The translations under genes were made by a program, and so were the position numbers. The notes under the pieces were generated by a model. The model searched no databases. It had not been told where the DNA came from and worked only from the letters and a program-made list of their open reading frames with translations. Below, one piece after another: positions 43,966 to 52,705 of a DNA stretch of 52,825 nt. Position 1 is the first letter of the stretch, and the number at the start of each line of letters is the position of its first letter. Where the stretch lies: contig NZ_BAABRO010000032.1 of NCBI RefSeq assembly GCF_039545035.1, positions 1 through 52,825 of the forward strand, given 5' to 3'. This DNA is from Novipirellula caenicola (GTDB lineage Bacteria > Planctomycetota > Planctomycetia > Pirellulales > Pirellulaceae).

Positions 43966-45426
43966 TCAGTGAGACCAGTGATGGCTGCGTCCGATCAGCT
44001 TTTCGAGATCGGCAAAGTATTCAGGATAGGTCTTAGCCGTGCATGACGGATTCTTAATTTTGACGCCCGCGATCCGTAGTCCCGCCAACGACAAACTCAT
44101 TGCCATGCGGTGATCGTGATACGTTTCTAGCACCGCACCATGCAACCCTTTAATGCCATCGGCAGGCGGCGTGATTGTTAATCCGTCCTCGTGTTCGGTC
44201 ACCGAAGCGCCGAGCTTGTTTAGCTCGCAAGCCAAGTCACCGATACGATCGGTTTCCTTGAACCGGTTGTGTGCAACACCCCGCACGCGAGTTGGACCAT
44301 CGGCAAACAAGGCGACGACGGCCAACGTTTGCACCGTATCGCTGATCGCGTTCATATCGATATCGATGCCTCGTAGCGGTCGCCCGGTCACCGTGATTCC
44401 ATTAGCGTCTTCGTGAAGCTCGCAGCCCATTTTCTCAAGCACGTCAACAAAACCGACGTCGCCTTGCATCGCGTCACGCGTCAGTCCGGTGACGGTGACG
44501 CTGCCACCGCTGATTGCCGCTGCAGCCCAGAAGTAGCTCGCCGCCGATGCGTCGGGTTCGATCGCATAATCAAGACCACGGTAACCGTAGCCATCGGTAT
44601 TCACCGAGCTTGAAATATCAAAGGCAACGGTTTGCTCTGCGGCTAGCCCCGAAGTGACGGTCGTCACCGCGCCGCCGAATGACTCGATCACTTTCGCGGT
44701 CATGTCAACGTACGGTCGCGATACCAATTCGCCCTTCACGGCGATCCGTGTTGTACGAGTGGAATCGGAGTCGGCAAAGGCTGCTGCGATCGGCGCGGCC
44801 ATCATCAATCCGCTTAAATACTGGCTGCTGACGGAGCCTCCCACGTTGATTTCCCCCGCGTGCCAACCTGCCGAATCGATGACAACCGGCGGGCATCCGT
44901 TTGTCGATTCCGCGTGGATCGTTCCGTTCATGATCGGGACGATGGCGTCGACCAAATCGCCGATCGGTCGCTCGTGCATGCGATCGACCCCATGCAGCTT
45001 GTATCGCCCACCGGCCGCCGACAACGCCGCCGTCAGGAATCGGATCGTGGTTCCGCTGTTGGCAATGAACAACGAATGAGGATCGGGCTGGGCCGCCGAC
45101 GTTGATCGCGTCGAAGAATTGTTGACTTGGATCGAGCGACCACCTTCGCTGACGTGAATATCCAACCCGATCGTTCGCAGCGCCTCGATCATTACCTCGG
45201 TGTCTTCGCTACGCAGCGCTCCGGTCAAGCGAGAGGTTCCCGAAGCGAACGCGGCACAAATCAAAGCACGATTGGTCAGACTCTTGCTGCCAGGCGGCTG
45301 GATCGTTCCCGAAACGGCACCGCCGGGAATGACTTCGACGAGAGTTTCCCCGTGACTTGACGATGGGTTGGCGGAGTTTGCGGAGGAAGCGGCGGTGTGG
45401 GGGACCGAAGCCTGCGGTTCGTGCAT
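43966..45426 (-). CDS. aroA: 3-phosphoshikimate 1-carboxyvinyltransferase (EPSP synthase)
   Basis: A 486-residue enzyme of the shikimate pathway that transfers enolpyruvate from PEP to shikimate-3-phosphate. Family blocks: PPGSKSLTNRALICAAFASG, NSGTTIRFLTAA, GVDRMHERPIGDL, SSQYLSGLMMA, EPDASAASYFWAAAAI, ETDRIGDLACEL and DHRMAMSLSLAGL. About 28 serine/alanine-rich N-terminal residues exceed the usual start, so translation could begin later, for instance around the codons before VEVIPGGAVSG. It lies 25 bases after a small membrane-protein gene on the same strand and probably forms an operon with it. Confidence 0.96.
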   Translation of the reverse strand: MHEPQASVPHTAASSANSANPSSSHGETLVEVIPGGAVSGTIQPPGSKSLTNRALICAAFASGTSRLTGALRSEDTEVMIEALRTIGLDIHVSEGGRSIQVNNSSTRSTSAAQPDPHSLFIANSGTTIRFLTAALSAAGGRYKLHGVDRMHERPIGDLVDAIVPIMNGTIHAESTNGCPPVVIDSAGWHAGEINVGGSVSSQYLSGLMMAAPIAAAFADSDSTRTTRIAVKGELVSRPYVDMTAKVIESFGGAVTTVTSGLAAEQTVAFDISSSVNTDGYGYRGLDYAIEPDASAASYFWAAAAISGGSVTVTGLTRDAMQGDVGFVDVLEKMGCELHEDANGITVTGRPLRGIDIDMNAISDTVQTLAVVALFADGPTRVRGVAHNRFKETDRIGDLACELNKLGASVTEHEDGLTITPPADGIKGLHGAVLETYHDHRMAMSLSLAGLRIAGVKIKNPSCTAKTYPEYFADLEKLIGRSHHWSH

Positions 45427-45451
45427 GATGGATGACAGTGGGGGAACGAGG

Positions 45452-45724
45452 TTACATCGCCACTGGTGTACTCTGAGTCCGCACGACCAACGACCCGATA
45501 ATCATAATCCCCAGCGTGCCGGTGTGAACCAACCATGCGTCCCCGCTGAGCGAGACCGTCCGCATGGTCATGAATGTCATGACCAGTAACGCGATGTAGA
45601 ACTGACGCTCGGCCCATCGCGCCCAATCGCCATGGCTGATCCTGCTGAAAAACAAAATGCCAAGAGCAAGCAGGGGAAGAATGATAGCATCGACGATTCG
45701 GAGGGTTTGCGAAAGATCCGACAC
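45452..45724 (-). CDS. Small three-helix membrane protein upstream of aroA
   Basis: A 90-residue protein with three hydrophobic stretches (about 10-26, 40-57, 63-81): IVDAIILPLLALGILFF, RQFYIALLVMTFMTM and HTGTLGIMIIGSLVV. The loop SRISHGDWARWAERQ is positively charged and likely cytoplasmic. No family is recognised. It is cotranscribed with aroA by position. Confidence 0.7.
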   Translation of the reverse strand: MSDLSQTLRIVDAIILPLLALGILFFSRISHGDWARWAERQFYIALLVMTFMTMRTVSLSGDAWLVHTGTLGIMIIGSLVVRTQSTPVAM

Positions 45725-45883
45725 GTGATTTGCTCCGCAGGACGAGAAGAGAAGAGGTCTGATGCCGGTTCTCTCATCTTTGCCCTCCCCCTCGATAGAT
45801 CGACTTTAATGAATCGATAAAAATTGCGGGAAAAAGTCGCAGTGCTGGCTTTTTGTTGTCCGGAACTACCGCGTAATCGTCAA

Positions 45884-45913
45884 AGCTTTCCTAAAGCGGC
45901 CCAGCTTTCCTAA
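45884..45913 (+). promoter_or_regulatory. Direct repeat upstream of the lipoprotein gene
   Basis: AGCTTTCCTAA occurs twice (45884-45894 and 45903-45913), 19 bases start to start, 76 bases before the lipoprotein ATG. Two sites on nearly the same helix face could bind a regulator. This is inference from spacing only. Confidence 0.35.
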
Positions 45914-45989
45914 CCGATAGAAACGTTAGCCGTCGTTTGGCGATTGATTTTCTGTTTGCGCGTACGATTTCTGGATCGGATCTCGAGTC

Positions 45990-46463
45990 ATGGACTTTTC
46001 CACGATGATAGCCTCTGTCGCAAAGAAGCTACTGCTTTTGGTCGTATTGGTGAGCTTGGCTCCGACCACAGGGTGCCGGATTTGCGCAGACTGTGAAGAT
46101 CTGGCCTACCCCGCCTACGGAGGTGCGTGGCAGCGGACACGTCGCGACGGGGGACGAGTCGGCAGTATTTTTGACCCAGCAGGAGCGCGGACCCCGGAAT
46201 TGGTCAGTCGGGATCTGCCGCTTAGCCCCGATGAGAAAGAGCGGGCAAAACGCAGCGGTGACGAAGATCGCCCCCTCGAAGAAACCGACGGCATCGACCG
46301 CGAATCGACGCCCGATCGTGACCCGATGAACCTCGACAACGAGGATTCCGACCGAAATCAGTACGACCAAGACATGCAACGCAAAGAACAAGAACTGCGA
46401 GACCTGGATCTTGATGAGATTCGGATTCTGCGAGGCAGCCCGGAACCGCTCACTGGAGCCTAA
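45990..46463 (+). CDS. Lipoprotein with cysteine-rich start and acidic tail
   Basis: A 157-residue protein with a signal peptide (KKLLLLVVLVSLAPTTGC) ending in a lipobox, so it should be lipid-anchored. Directly after come two more cysteines (GCRICADCEDLAYP) and the stretch YGGAWQRTRRDGGRVGSIFDPAGA, which I believe is shared by a planctomycete lipoprotein family of unknown function. The second half is a highly charged, probably disordered region rich in D, E and R. No enzyme motif. It is followed by apt on the same strand. Confidence 0.85.
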   Translation: MDFSTMIASVAKKLLLLVVLVSLAPTTGCRICADCEDLAYPAYGGAWQRTRRDGGRVGSIFDPAGARTPELVSRDLPLSPDEKERAKRSGDEDRPLEETDGIDRESTPDRDPMNLDNEDSDRNQYDQDMQRKEQELRDLDLDEIRILRGSPEPLTGA

Positions 46464-46630
46464 CGCCCCGGTGGGCTCGCGATCCGCAGGGCGGCGGGAA
46501 GCCGATTGGCGCAAAAATCGCAGGTTCCCGTCTTGCAGCCTACGGATCACCGAGCCTACTACCTTCGCGTTTCGCTCTGCTTTAGGCTGTATTGATCCAC
46601 TTTATGTTTCACACCACACGAGCCATTTCC

Positions 46631-47206
46631 ATGTTGGATCTTCGTCGTTACGTCCGAGACATCCCTGACTACCCTCAGCCTGGAATTTTGTTTCGCGACA
46701 TCACTCCGTTGCTGGCGGCCCCCGAAGCGTTGGCCTCCGCGACCGAAGCGTTGGCTAAGCCCTATCTGGACGCCAAAATTGACATTGTTGCTGCGGCAGA
46801 AGCTCGCGGTTTCATTTTCGCCGCTCCGTTGGCGATCCGGCTTGGTGCCGGGTTTGTCCCGATCCGTAAACCGGGCAAGCTGCCTTTTAACATGCACTCG
46901 TTTGCTTACGAGTTGGAATACGGCACCGACGAACTGCAGATCCACGTCGATGGGGTCAAACCCGGGCAGCGCGTGTTGATCGTTGACGATCTGCTGGCGA
47001 CCGGCGGGACGATGGAAGCGTGTTGCCGGCTGTTAGAAAAATGTGATGCCGAAATCGTCGGCTGCTCCTTCCTGATTCACCTAGTGCAGCTGGGCGGCAA
47101 AGAGCGACTGAGCCCGTATCCGGTTCACACCGTGCTGAACTACGACCAAGACGACGGTGAAACCGAGTTGAGTGCCCAGAACGAATTTCCCACTCCTGGC
47201 ATCTAG
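46631..47206 (+). CDS. apt: Adenine phosphoribosyltransferase
   Basis: A 191-residue purine salvage enzyme making AMP from adenine and PRPP. The start at 46631 (MLDLRRYVRDIPDYPQPG) matches the family; 13 earlier in-frame codons are excluded. IRDIP-like start, ILFRDITPLL, AAEARGFIFAAPLA, RKPGKLPF and the PRPP loop VLIVDDLLATGGTM are all present. Length is normal. A strong hairpin follows at 47230-47254. Confidence 0.96.
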   Translation: MLDLRRYVRDIPDYPQPGILFRDITPLLAAPEALASATEALAKPYLDAKIDIVAAAEARGFIFAAPLAIRLGAGFVPIRKPGKLPFNMHSFAYELEYGTDELQIHVDGVKPGQRVLIVDDLLATGGTMEACCRLLEKCDAEIVGCSFLIHLVQLGGKERLSPYPVHTVLNYDQDDGETELSAQNEFPTPGI

Positions 47207-47229
47207 TAAAGCCCGGCATCAAGTAAAGC

Positions 47230-47254
47230 GGGCGATCAACATCGTTGATCGCCC
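47230..47254. terminator. Strong hairpin between apt and the convergent PilZ-like gene
   Basis: GGGCGATCAAC, a three-base loop ATC and GTTGATCGCCC form a perfect 11-pair stem 24 bases after the apt stop. No T-run follows in either direction; it probably ends transcripts from both sides. Confidence 0.7.
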
Positions 47255-47333
47255 CGCGTTCATGACGGACGGTTTCTCGCTCAAGATCGTCGCTGCAGCG
47301 TGACCGGCGCACCGATGTGCACCGCAACATCGG

Positions 47334-47876
47334 TTACCACCAATGTTTGGTTTCCATGTGGATTCCATTGTAAACCCACATGATCGCGGTGCGGATGTAA
47401 TGGGCCGACCCTAATTTTTCACCGACTCCGGGCAGTGCCAACACGGCGATAAACGTCAACACCAAACCGCCAAAGGCAATCGGGCTGTTGTCCGTTTGTC
47501 GGTAGCGAGATCGCCGGAGCGTGGGCCACCAACTTGAACTTATCGGATCGGGTTTGGTTAGATCTCGCAAGCGGCGAACGGCAAGCTGAGCGTTGCCGTC
47601 GGGCGCGTTGAAAATCCACTGAGGATGCACTTCAGTTCGGGCGTCGGCATATTCGAGTTCCCAAGGCCCCGAAATCTGGATTCGGGAAGCGTACTTGGCA
47701 GAGACGGTCACCGTGAAACCGTCAATCGATGCCTCTTGGACCACCACGGGGATGCGTCGGCGGCCAATTCGAATCACCGCCTTGCCATCCGCTTCCTGAA
47801 TGGGACAGCGAAAAAAGGACGACTGTTCCGCGTCAAGCTGCTCGTCATCCGAGCTGGTTTGGGTTGTTTGATTCAT
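47334..47876 (-). CDS. Membrane protein with PilZ-like N-terminal domain
   Basis: A 180-residue protein. Residues 20-90 form a beta-rich domain (RCPIQEADGKAVIRIGRRRI, VVQEASIDGFTVTV, PWELEYADARTEVHPQWI) resembling degenerate PilZ domains seen in planctomycetes, although the RxxxR part that binds cyclic di-GMP is not clear. A hydrophobic helix lies at about 131-150 (AFGGLVLTFIAVLALPG). Function is unknown. Confidence 0.65.
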   Translation of the reverse strand: MNQTTQTSSDDEQLDAEQSSFFRCPIQEADGKAVIRIGRRRIPVVVQEASIDGFTVTVSAKYASRIQISGPWELEYADARTEVHPQWIFNAPDGNAQLAVRRLRDLTKPDPISSSWWPTLRRSRYRQTDNSPIAFGGLVLTFIAVLALPGVGEKLGSAHYIRTAIMWVYNGIHMETKHWW

Positions 47877-48323
47877 GGATTAGATTTTCCATCGTGGGGG
47901 AGCAATGGAGGCTTGAAAAGGAGAGAGTTCAGTGACGCAATTCCCCTCGGCGACGGAACTCTCCAGCAAACCCTACGTGTAAAATCGCGGCCGCGACGGA
48001 TGCATTTTGTTAGAACAAATACGAAAGCGAACCCACTGAGGCAGTATGTGCGGTTTGTATCAATTAGGCAGACTAGCGAAACCGCATGGTCCGCCGATGG
48101 GTTATGGTTTGCCCAATCGTGCGAGCCGATGGGGGCGACCGATCGCGACAGGGTCGCTGTTGCCGCAGTCATGTCAAAGTTTGCGGATTACGTCGACTTG
48201 TCCCTAAAAATCTGTTGCGAGTGTGGTAGCGATCGAATCGTGTCGATGGACAACTGAAACGCGGCTGTACGTTACCGCGGCTTGCACTTTGTCAAATGGC
48301 TCGAACCCGAGACGGCTCCCCCC
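47877..48323. other. Intergenic region upstream of the cytochrome gene
   Basis: 447 bases between a minus-strand and a plus-strand gene. Two modest inverted repeats are visible: GAGAGTTC (47923) with GAACTCTC (47956), and TGCGGTTT (48049) with AAACCGCA (48079). Open frames here have no family resemblance. It should hold both promoters. Confidence 0.45.
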
Positions 48324-50498
48324 ATGCGTCCCATCGCAATCCCACTGCTATGTGCGGGCATCGCGACCATCACGTGGTTCTCTGCATACGCGGATGACTC
48401 GTCAAGTTCAAACGCCAAGCGACCGGTGCGGATCGCTGCCAAGCAGATTGACCGCATCGCGAAAGAAAAGCAGCCCCACAACGTCACAACGCCGAACGAT
48501 GATGACCTCAACACGCATGACGATCTGCTCAGCGAGAATCAACTCGCAGGCGACGACCTGCTGAGTGGCGACAACCTTCTCGGGGGCGACGATTTACTCG
48601 GTGGAAACGACTTGCTTGGCAATGATCAAATTGAGACAGATCCGCTGATGAATGTGGGTGGCAGCGAGCTCGACCGGCTGTCCGATCCGCTGGATTATTT
48701 GGGGCCTTCGATCGCGGTCCCTTCGAAATCCGAGGCGCCATCCCAGGGACATCGTCTCCATCCGCACGGGTTCCATCCGCACATGCCCCTAGCAGACGGG
48801 TTACTGCAAGATGGGGCACAGCAAGACGGATCCGCCGCTGCGTCCAGCAAAGATCCACACGAAGCATTGTGGACCGAGAACCAATACCCATCGGCCGAAA
48901 CGTGTCGCAGTTGTCACCCGAAACACTACGACGAATGGAGTGTCAGCTCACACGCTTACGCGGTGGTGTCGCCGATGTTTCAGCGATTCGAGCAAGCGAT
49001 GCAGGAATACACGCGCGGAACCGTGGGCTCGTTTTGTGTGCGTTGTCATTCGCCCGTGGCGACTCAGCTCGAACTGCCTCGCTCGGCCAGCGTCTTGGAC
49101 ATGCCACCGGTGGTTCGCGAAGGGATCACCTGCATCGCCTGTCATCGAGTGAACGAACATTATTGGCGTGGCAGCAATGGCGACCGGCGGATTGAACCAG
49201 GGGACATTCACCAACCAGTGGGCCGCGGGTCGCACCACAGCGGCATTGCATCGGCCATTGCAAATGCGGATGAGTTGAAGTTGAAAACGTCGCCGCAGCA
49301 AACCGGTCCCGGCCAACCGGTGCACGCGTCAAGTTTTTTCTTTGAACCTCTGACCAACAGTGACATCTGTGTCTCTTGCCATCAAGTCGCGGTGCAGCCA
49401 GGGATTGCACTCGAAGTCGTGCACTCGCAATACCGTCACGGTCCCGCAGCCGCCAAAGGAATCTCGTGTCAAGATTGCCACATGGGCGCCGTGCCTGGCA
49501 AAGCCGAGGGCTACGAATATTGCCACGCTGCGGTGTTGAACGACAAACCGTATGGCGAGCCGAAGAAGCACGCGAATCATTCATTTTGGGGGCCGGGCTA
49601 CCCGATCGCTCATCCTGGGATTTTCCCGCACAATCCCAAGGCCAAACAATATTCGCCGCGTCAATGGCTCGAATTCGATGATCGTGCTGGTTGGGGAACC
49701 GAAGCGTTCGAGCAAACGGTCACGCCGGGGATGTACTTTCCACCGCCATGGGACAACACGGATGATCGCCGTGACGCACGACGTATCATTGATGCCAACC
49801 TGTTGAAGATTGAAGAGAAACGGGCAAACGCCGTGATCACGCTCGAAGCTGGCGTGGATGTCAAAGGACCGATCTTTTTGAGTGAACCTCGCGCCGGGGC
49901 TCCGCTGAACATTGCCTACCGAGTTTCCAACATCAGCGAAGGCCACAATCTGCCTACCGGATCACTCGGAGCCCAGCCTCAGTTGTGGTTGAACGTTGTG
50001 TTAATCGATCCCGATGGTCAACGGGTGTGGGAGAGCGGCTACTTGGATTCCAACGCCGATTTGGCGGATATGAATTCGTACGACGTGGCGACGGGACGCG
50101 TGCCACGAGACAAGGGGCTGTTCAATCTGCAAACCAAGTTTCTGATCAACAATGTTCGCGGCACGGATCGTGAAGCGGCGTTGCCTTTGAATTTCAGCGT
50201 GGATCAATTGGTCTTTCTGCGTCCCGGCGCCGTGCCAGTCAGCGTGCTGAATCACCCGCCGCTGATCCGCATGGAAGCTCATTCGATCCCGCCGCTGGAC
50301 CATCGCATGCCGAAGTACCACATCCCTGCATCGGTGATGCAAAAGAAAGGGCCGTACCGATTGAGCGTGCGGATGCGAAGCCGAATGGAGCCGCCTTATT
50401 TCATGCGACAGATCCATAGCACCCCCGACATGCTTCGCCGAATGTCGTCCAATATGTTGGACGTCCGGCAGAGCAGTCATACGTTCCTGGTTCGATAG
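48324..50498 (+). CDS. Exported five-haem cytochrome c family protein with N-terminal hexapeptide repeat
   Basis: A 724-residue protein with a signal peptide (MRPIAIPLLCAGIATITWF); ATG 48324 is preferred over a start 42 bases upstream. Residues 67-102 are a low-complexity repeat with period six (LAGDDL, LSGDNL, LGGDDL, LGGNDL, LGNDQI). After a histidine-rich linker come five CXXCH haem sites: CRSCH (194), CVRCH (238), CIACH (270), CVSCH (349) and CQDCH (382), in a layout like the cytochrome c-554/hydroxylamine oxidoreductase-related group. The C-terminal 250 residues are beta-rich (LNIAYRVSNISEGHNLPTG). It should carry electrons outside the cytoplasm; the donor and acceptor are unknown. Confidence 0.9.
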   Translation: MRPIAIPLLCAGIATITWFSAYADDSSSSNAKRPVRIAAKQIDRIAKEKQPHNVTTPNDDDLNTHDDLLSENQLAGDDLLSGDNLLGGDDLLGGNDLLGNDQIETDPLMNVGGSELDRLSDPLDYLGPSIAVPSKSEAPSQGHRLHPHGFHPHMPLADGLLQDGAQQDGSAAASSKDPHEALWTENQYPSAETCRSCHPKHYDEWSVSSHAYAVVSPMFQRFEQAMQEYTRGTVGSFCVRCHSPVATQLELPRSASVLDMPPVVREGITCIACHRVNEHYWRGSNGDRRIEPGDIHQPVGRGSHHSGIASAIANADELKLKTSPQQTGPGQPVHASSFFFEPLTNSDICVSCHQVAVQPGIALEVVHSQYRHGPAAAKGISCQDCHMGAVPGKAEGYEYCHAAVLNDKPYGEPKKHANHSFWGPGYPIAHPGIFPHNPKAKQYSPRQWLEFDDRAGWGTEAFEQTVTPGMYFPPPWDNTDDRRDARRIIDANLLKIEEKRANAVITLEAGVDVKGPIFLSEPRAGAPLNIAYRVSNISEGHNLPTGSLGAQPQLWLNVVLIDPDGQRVWESGYLDSNADLADMNSYDVATGRVPRDKGLFNLQTKFLINNVRGTDREAALPLNFSVDQLVFLRPGAVPVSVLNHPPLIRMEAHSIPPLDHRMPKYHIPASVMQKKGPYRLSVRMRSRMEPPYFMRQIHSTPDMLRRMSSNMLDVRQSSHTFLVR

Positions 50499-50573
50499 CC
50501 CGTTTGTCCCTTTTATTTGTTCCTAACGACGTCCGATCTTCGATCCACATCACTCCCTAAACCCATCGTTGTC

Positions 50574-52517
50574 GTGAAGCAAACCATCAACATTGTCGAT
50601 TCGGTGGCGAACCAGCTACCTGCTGATCGCCGAACGACGGCACGGCGATTCGCTGGACGGTGCAACGTCGCCGTTCGCGTTTGCCTGGGCATCGCGGCGG
50701 TCGCTGGGATCGTGGGATTGAGTGGTTTCAGTCACGCGAAAAGTCCAACGCGGCTACCGAGTGTCCAACACCCGACGCGGCTACCGCCGGTGCAGTCGGC
50801 CGCCCCGCAAGTCGCTGCCGAAAGTGAAACCGACAGCGAGCACGACACCAGCATGCCGATCACTCGCGAAGAATCGGTATGGGTTTTACCCGAGACGGAA
50901 TTCCTGACCGATCGGTTTTATCAATCGCTTCAGAGTCGAGTTTCCCAACGACCGGAACACGAAACGTTGCCCTCAGTGGCGGATCCAGTTTCCAGCGGCA
51001 TGTTGGAATTCCCCGATCCAGTGCTGCGGCTGAATCAACCCGCTGACTTCGATCCGCCGTTACTTGTGTTTCAAGATGGCGTCGATTCGTCGACAAACGC
51101 AACAAACGATTTATCAAGCGATCCTGGACGTGATGGTTCGCCGCCGGCGTCACGTGATTTTTCGAGCGACTTTTCGCCGACACCAATTCCGAACTCGTCG
51201 ATGTATCACGATGGGCAACGAGAACAGTTGCCGTACGATGCCAAGAGTGATGTGCCGACTCAATACCCGTTGGTGCAGTGGGGACGCCAATGGTATGGCG
51301 ATGGAATCACCCCCAAGGGAATCGATTGCTTTGGCCCGACGAATCTCGTTCGCCCCGAATTCTATATTTACGGCGATTACCGTACTGGGATTGCCGCAGG
51401 TCGAAACGCGGCCGGACGCACAGACAACTTGGCCAGTCGTTTGAATTTGGATCTCGATTTACAGCTGACTGATACCGATCGACTTCATGCGTTCGTTGGA
51501 CCGCTGGACAACAACAATCAATTCACTCGCTGGGAAAAAGTGGGTGACGACATCAAATACCGAAGCGAATTCGATTTGACTCCGGTGACAGGTTTTTACG
51601 AAGGTGATCTTGGCGTGCTGATGGGAGCGTCACAGTCGAGAACCTCTCCCTTCGAGTTGCCATTCACGATCGGTTTGGTCCCACTGCTATTCCAAAACGG
51701 CATCTGGATGGAAGACGCGGTCACTGGTGCGGCGTTCGCCTTGCCATCGGGGCACAGCCGGTTACTGAATTGGTCAAACTTTGATGCCACCTTCTTTGCC
51801 ATCGTTGATCAAATCAACAGTGCGGCTTTCGGTAGCGATGAACACGCGGCACAAGCGTTTGGTACCGCGTGGTTTATCGAAGCCTATGGAGGTTACATCG
51901 AAACTGGATATGCCTATGTTCGCGACCGCAACCAGAGTGAGCGGAGTTATCACAATATCACCGCGAGCTTCACACGACGTTATTTCGACCGGATCAGCAA
52001 CAGTGTGCGAGTCATCGTCAACGCGGGCCAAGACTTGGCCAAGGACGACCGGACCGCAGATGGTGCTCTGTTGCTGGTCGAGAATAGCTGGATCACCGCG
52101 AATCCATTGACGTTTGTTCCGTATGCCAACTTTTTCTATGGTTGGGATCGCCCGCAATCGGTCGCTCGAGCGGCAGGTTCGGGTGGAATCTTGCGAAACA
52201 CTGGCATCAACTTTGAATCCGACGGGCTCAATGGCTTTGCCACCCTGGATCCGACCGCAGCCGACACCGCTGGCGGGGCAGTCGGAGTCGATCTGATTGC
52301 AGACGATCTCGGTCACCAGTGGCTGCTCGAATTGGCCTATGTCACCCCGCACGGAAATGGCAACCCTGCGGTTCCAGCGGACCAATTCGCAGCAGGGACG
52401 CGTTACCAAATGCCACTGACCAACGCCACACTGCTACGTTTCGATGTCATGTACGGCTGGCGAGGCGAGCTGCCAGATGTATACGGCACACGGATGGAGT
52501 ACCGCTGGAAATTCTAG
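50574..52517 (+). CDS. Outer-membrane porin-like beta-barrel protein
   Basis: About 647 residues. The start is uncertain: GTG 50574 gives MKQTINIVDS and a long signal peptide with core VCLGIAAVAGIVGLSGF; a TTG at 50517 is also in frame. A proline-rich linker with a repeated TRLPxVQ word follows, then an acidic serine-rich region. From about residue 250 the protein alternates polar and hydrophobic residues as in a beta-barrel (FYIYGDYRTGIAAG, LNLDLDLQLTDTDRLHAF, YIETGYAYVRDRNQSERSY). It ends FDVMYGWRGELPDVYGTRMEYRWKF, with a terminal phenylalanine as in outer-membrane assembly signals. It follows the cytochrome gene on the same strand and may sit with it in the cell envelope. Confidence 0.85.
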   Translation: MKQTINIVDSVANQLPADRRTTARRFAGRCNVAVRVCLGIAAVAGIVGLSGFSHAKSPTRLPSVQHPTRLPPVQSAAPQVAAESETDSEHDTSMPITREESVWVLPETEFLTDRFYQSLQSRVSQRPEHETLPSVADPVSSGMLEFPDPVLRLNQPADFDPPLLVFQDGVDSSTNATNDLSSDPGRDGSPPASRDFSSDFSPTPIPNSSMYHDGQREQLPYDAKSDVPTQYPLVQWGRQWYGDGITPKGIDCFGPTNLVRPEFYIYGDYRTGIAAGRNAAGRTDNLASRLNLDLDLQLTDTDRLHAFVGPLDNNNQFTRWEKVGDDIKYRSEFDLTPVTGFYEGDLGVLMGASQSRTSPFELPFTIGLVPLLFQNGIWMEDAVTGAAFALPSGHSRLLNWSNFDATFFAIVDQINSAAFGSDEHAAQAFGTAWFIEAYGGYIETGYAYVRDRNQSERSYHNITASFTRRYFDRISNSVRVIVNAGQDLAKDDRTADGALLLVENSWITANPLTFVPYANFFYGWDRPQSVARAAGSGGILRNTGINFESDGLNGFATLDPTAADTAGGAVGVDLIADDLGHQWLLELAYVTPHGNGNPAVPADQFAAGTRYQMPLTNATLLRFDVMYGWRGELPDVYGTRMEYRWKF

Positions 52518-52535
52518 TAGGGCGGGAAATTCAGA

Positions 52536-52705
52536 TTCACCCTCCCTCCGGGAGGGTCGGCCGCAGGATGCGGCCGGGGAGGGTGGTGAAACCAAGCTGG
52601 AACCGGCCATTTCTAACACAACGAGCCCCACCCAGAGCCGGCTGCCGCCGACTCTGACCTCCCCAAAGGGGAGGTGAATTCGGACTTACCCTCCCTCCGG
52701 GAGCG
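52536..52705. repeat. GC-rich hairpin repeats at the right end
   Basis: ACCCTCCCTCCGGGAG occurs twice, near 52538 and 52689, each preceded by ATTC and a few bases. The first copy continues into a perfect stem CGGCCGCA-gga-TGCGGCCG (52558-52576) closed by an outer GGGAGGGTG. Between them CAGAGCCGGC and GCCGACTCTG pair imperfectly and CCTCCCC-aaa-GGGGAGG pairs perfectly. They lie after the porin-like gene and may end its transcript. The last 120 bases of the window hold no recognisable gene; AGCCCCC (about 52765) could pair with GGGGGCT (about 52795). Confidence 0.75.

Noticed and set aside
47625-48257. 210-codon plus-strand frame across the PilZ-like gene and the intergenic region
   Set aside because: Half is antisense to the PilZ-like gene and the rest lacks any start signal or domain.
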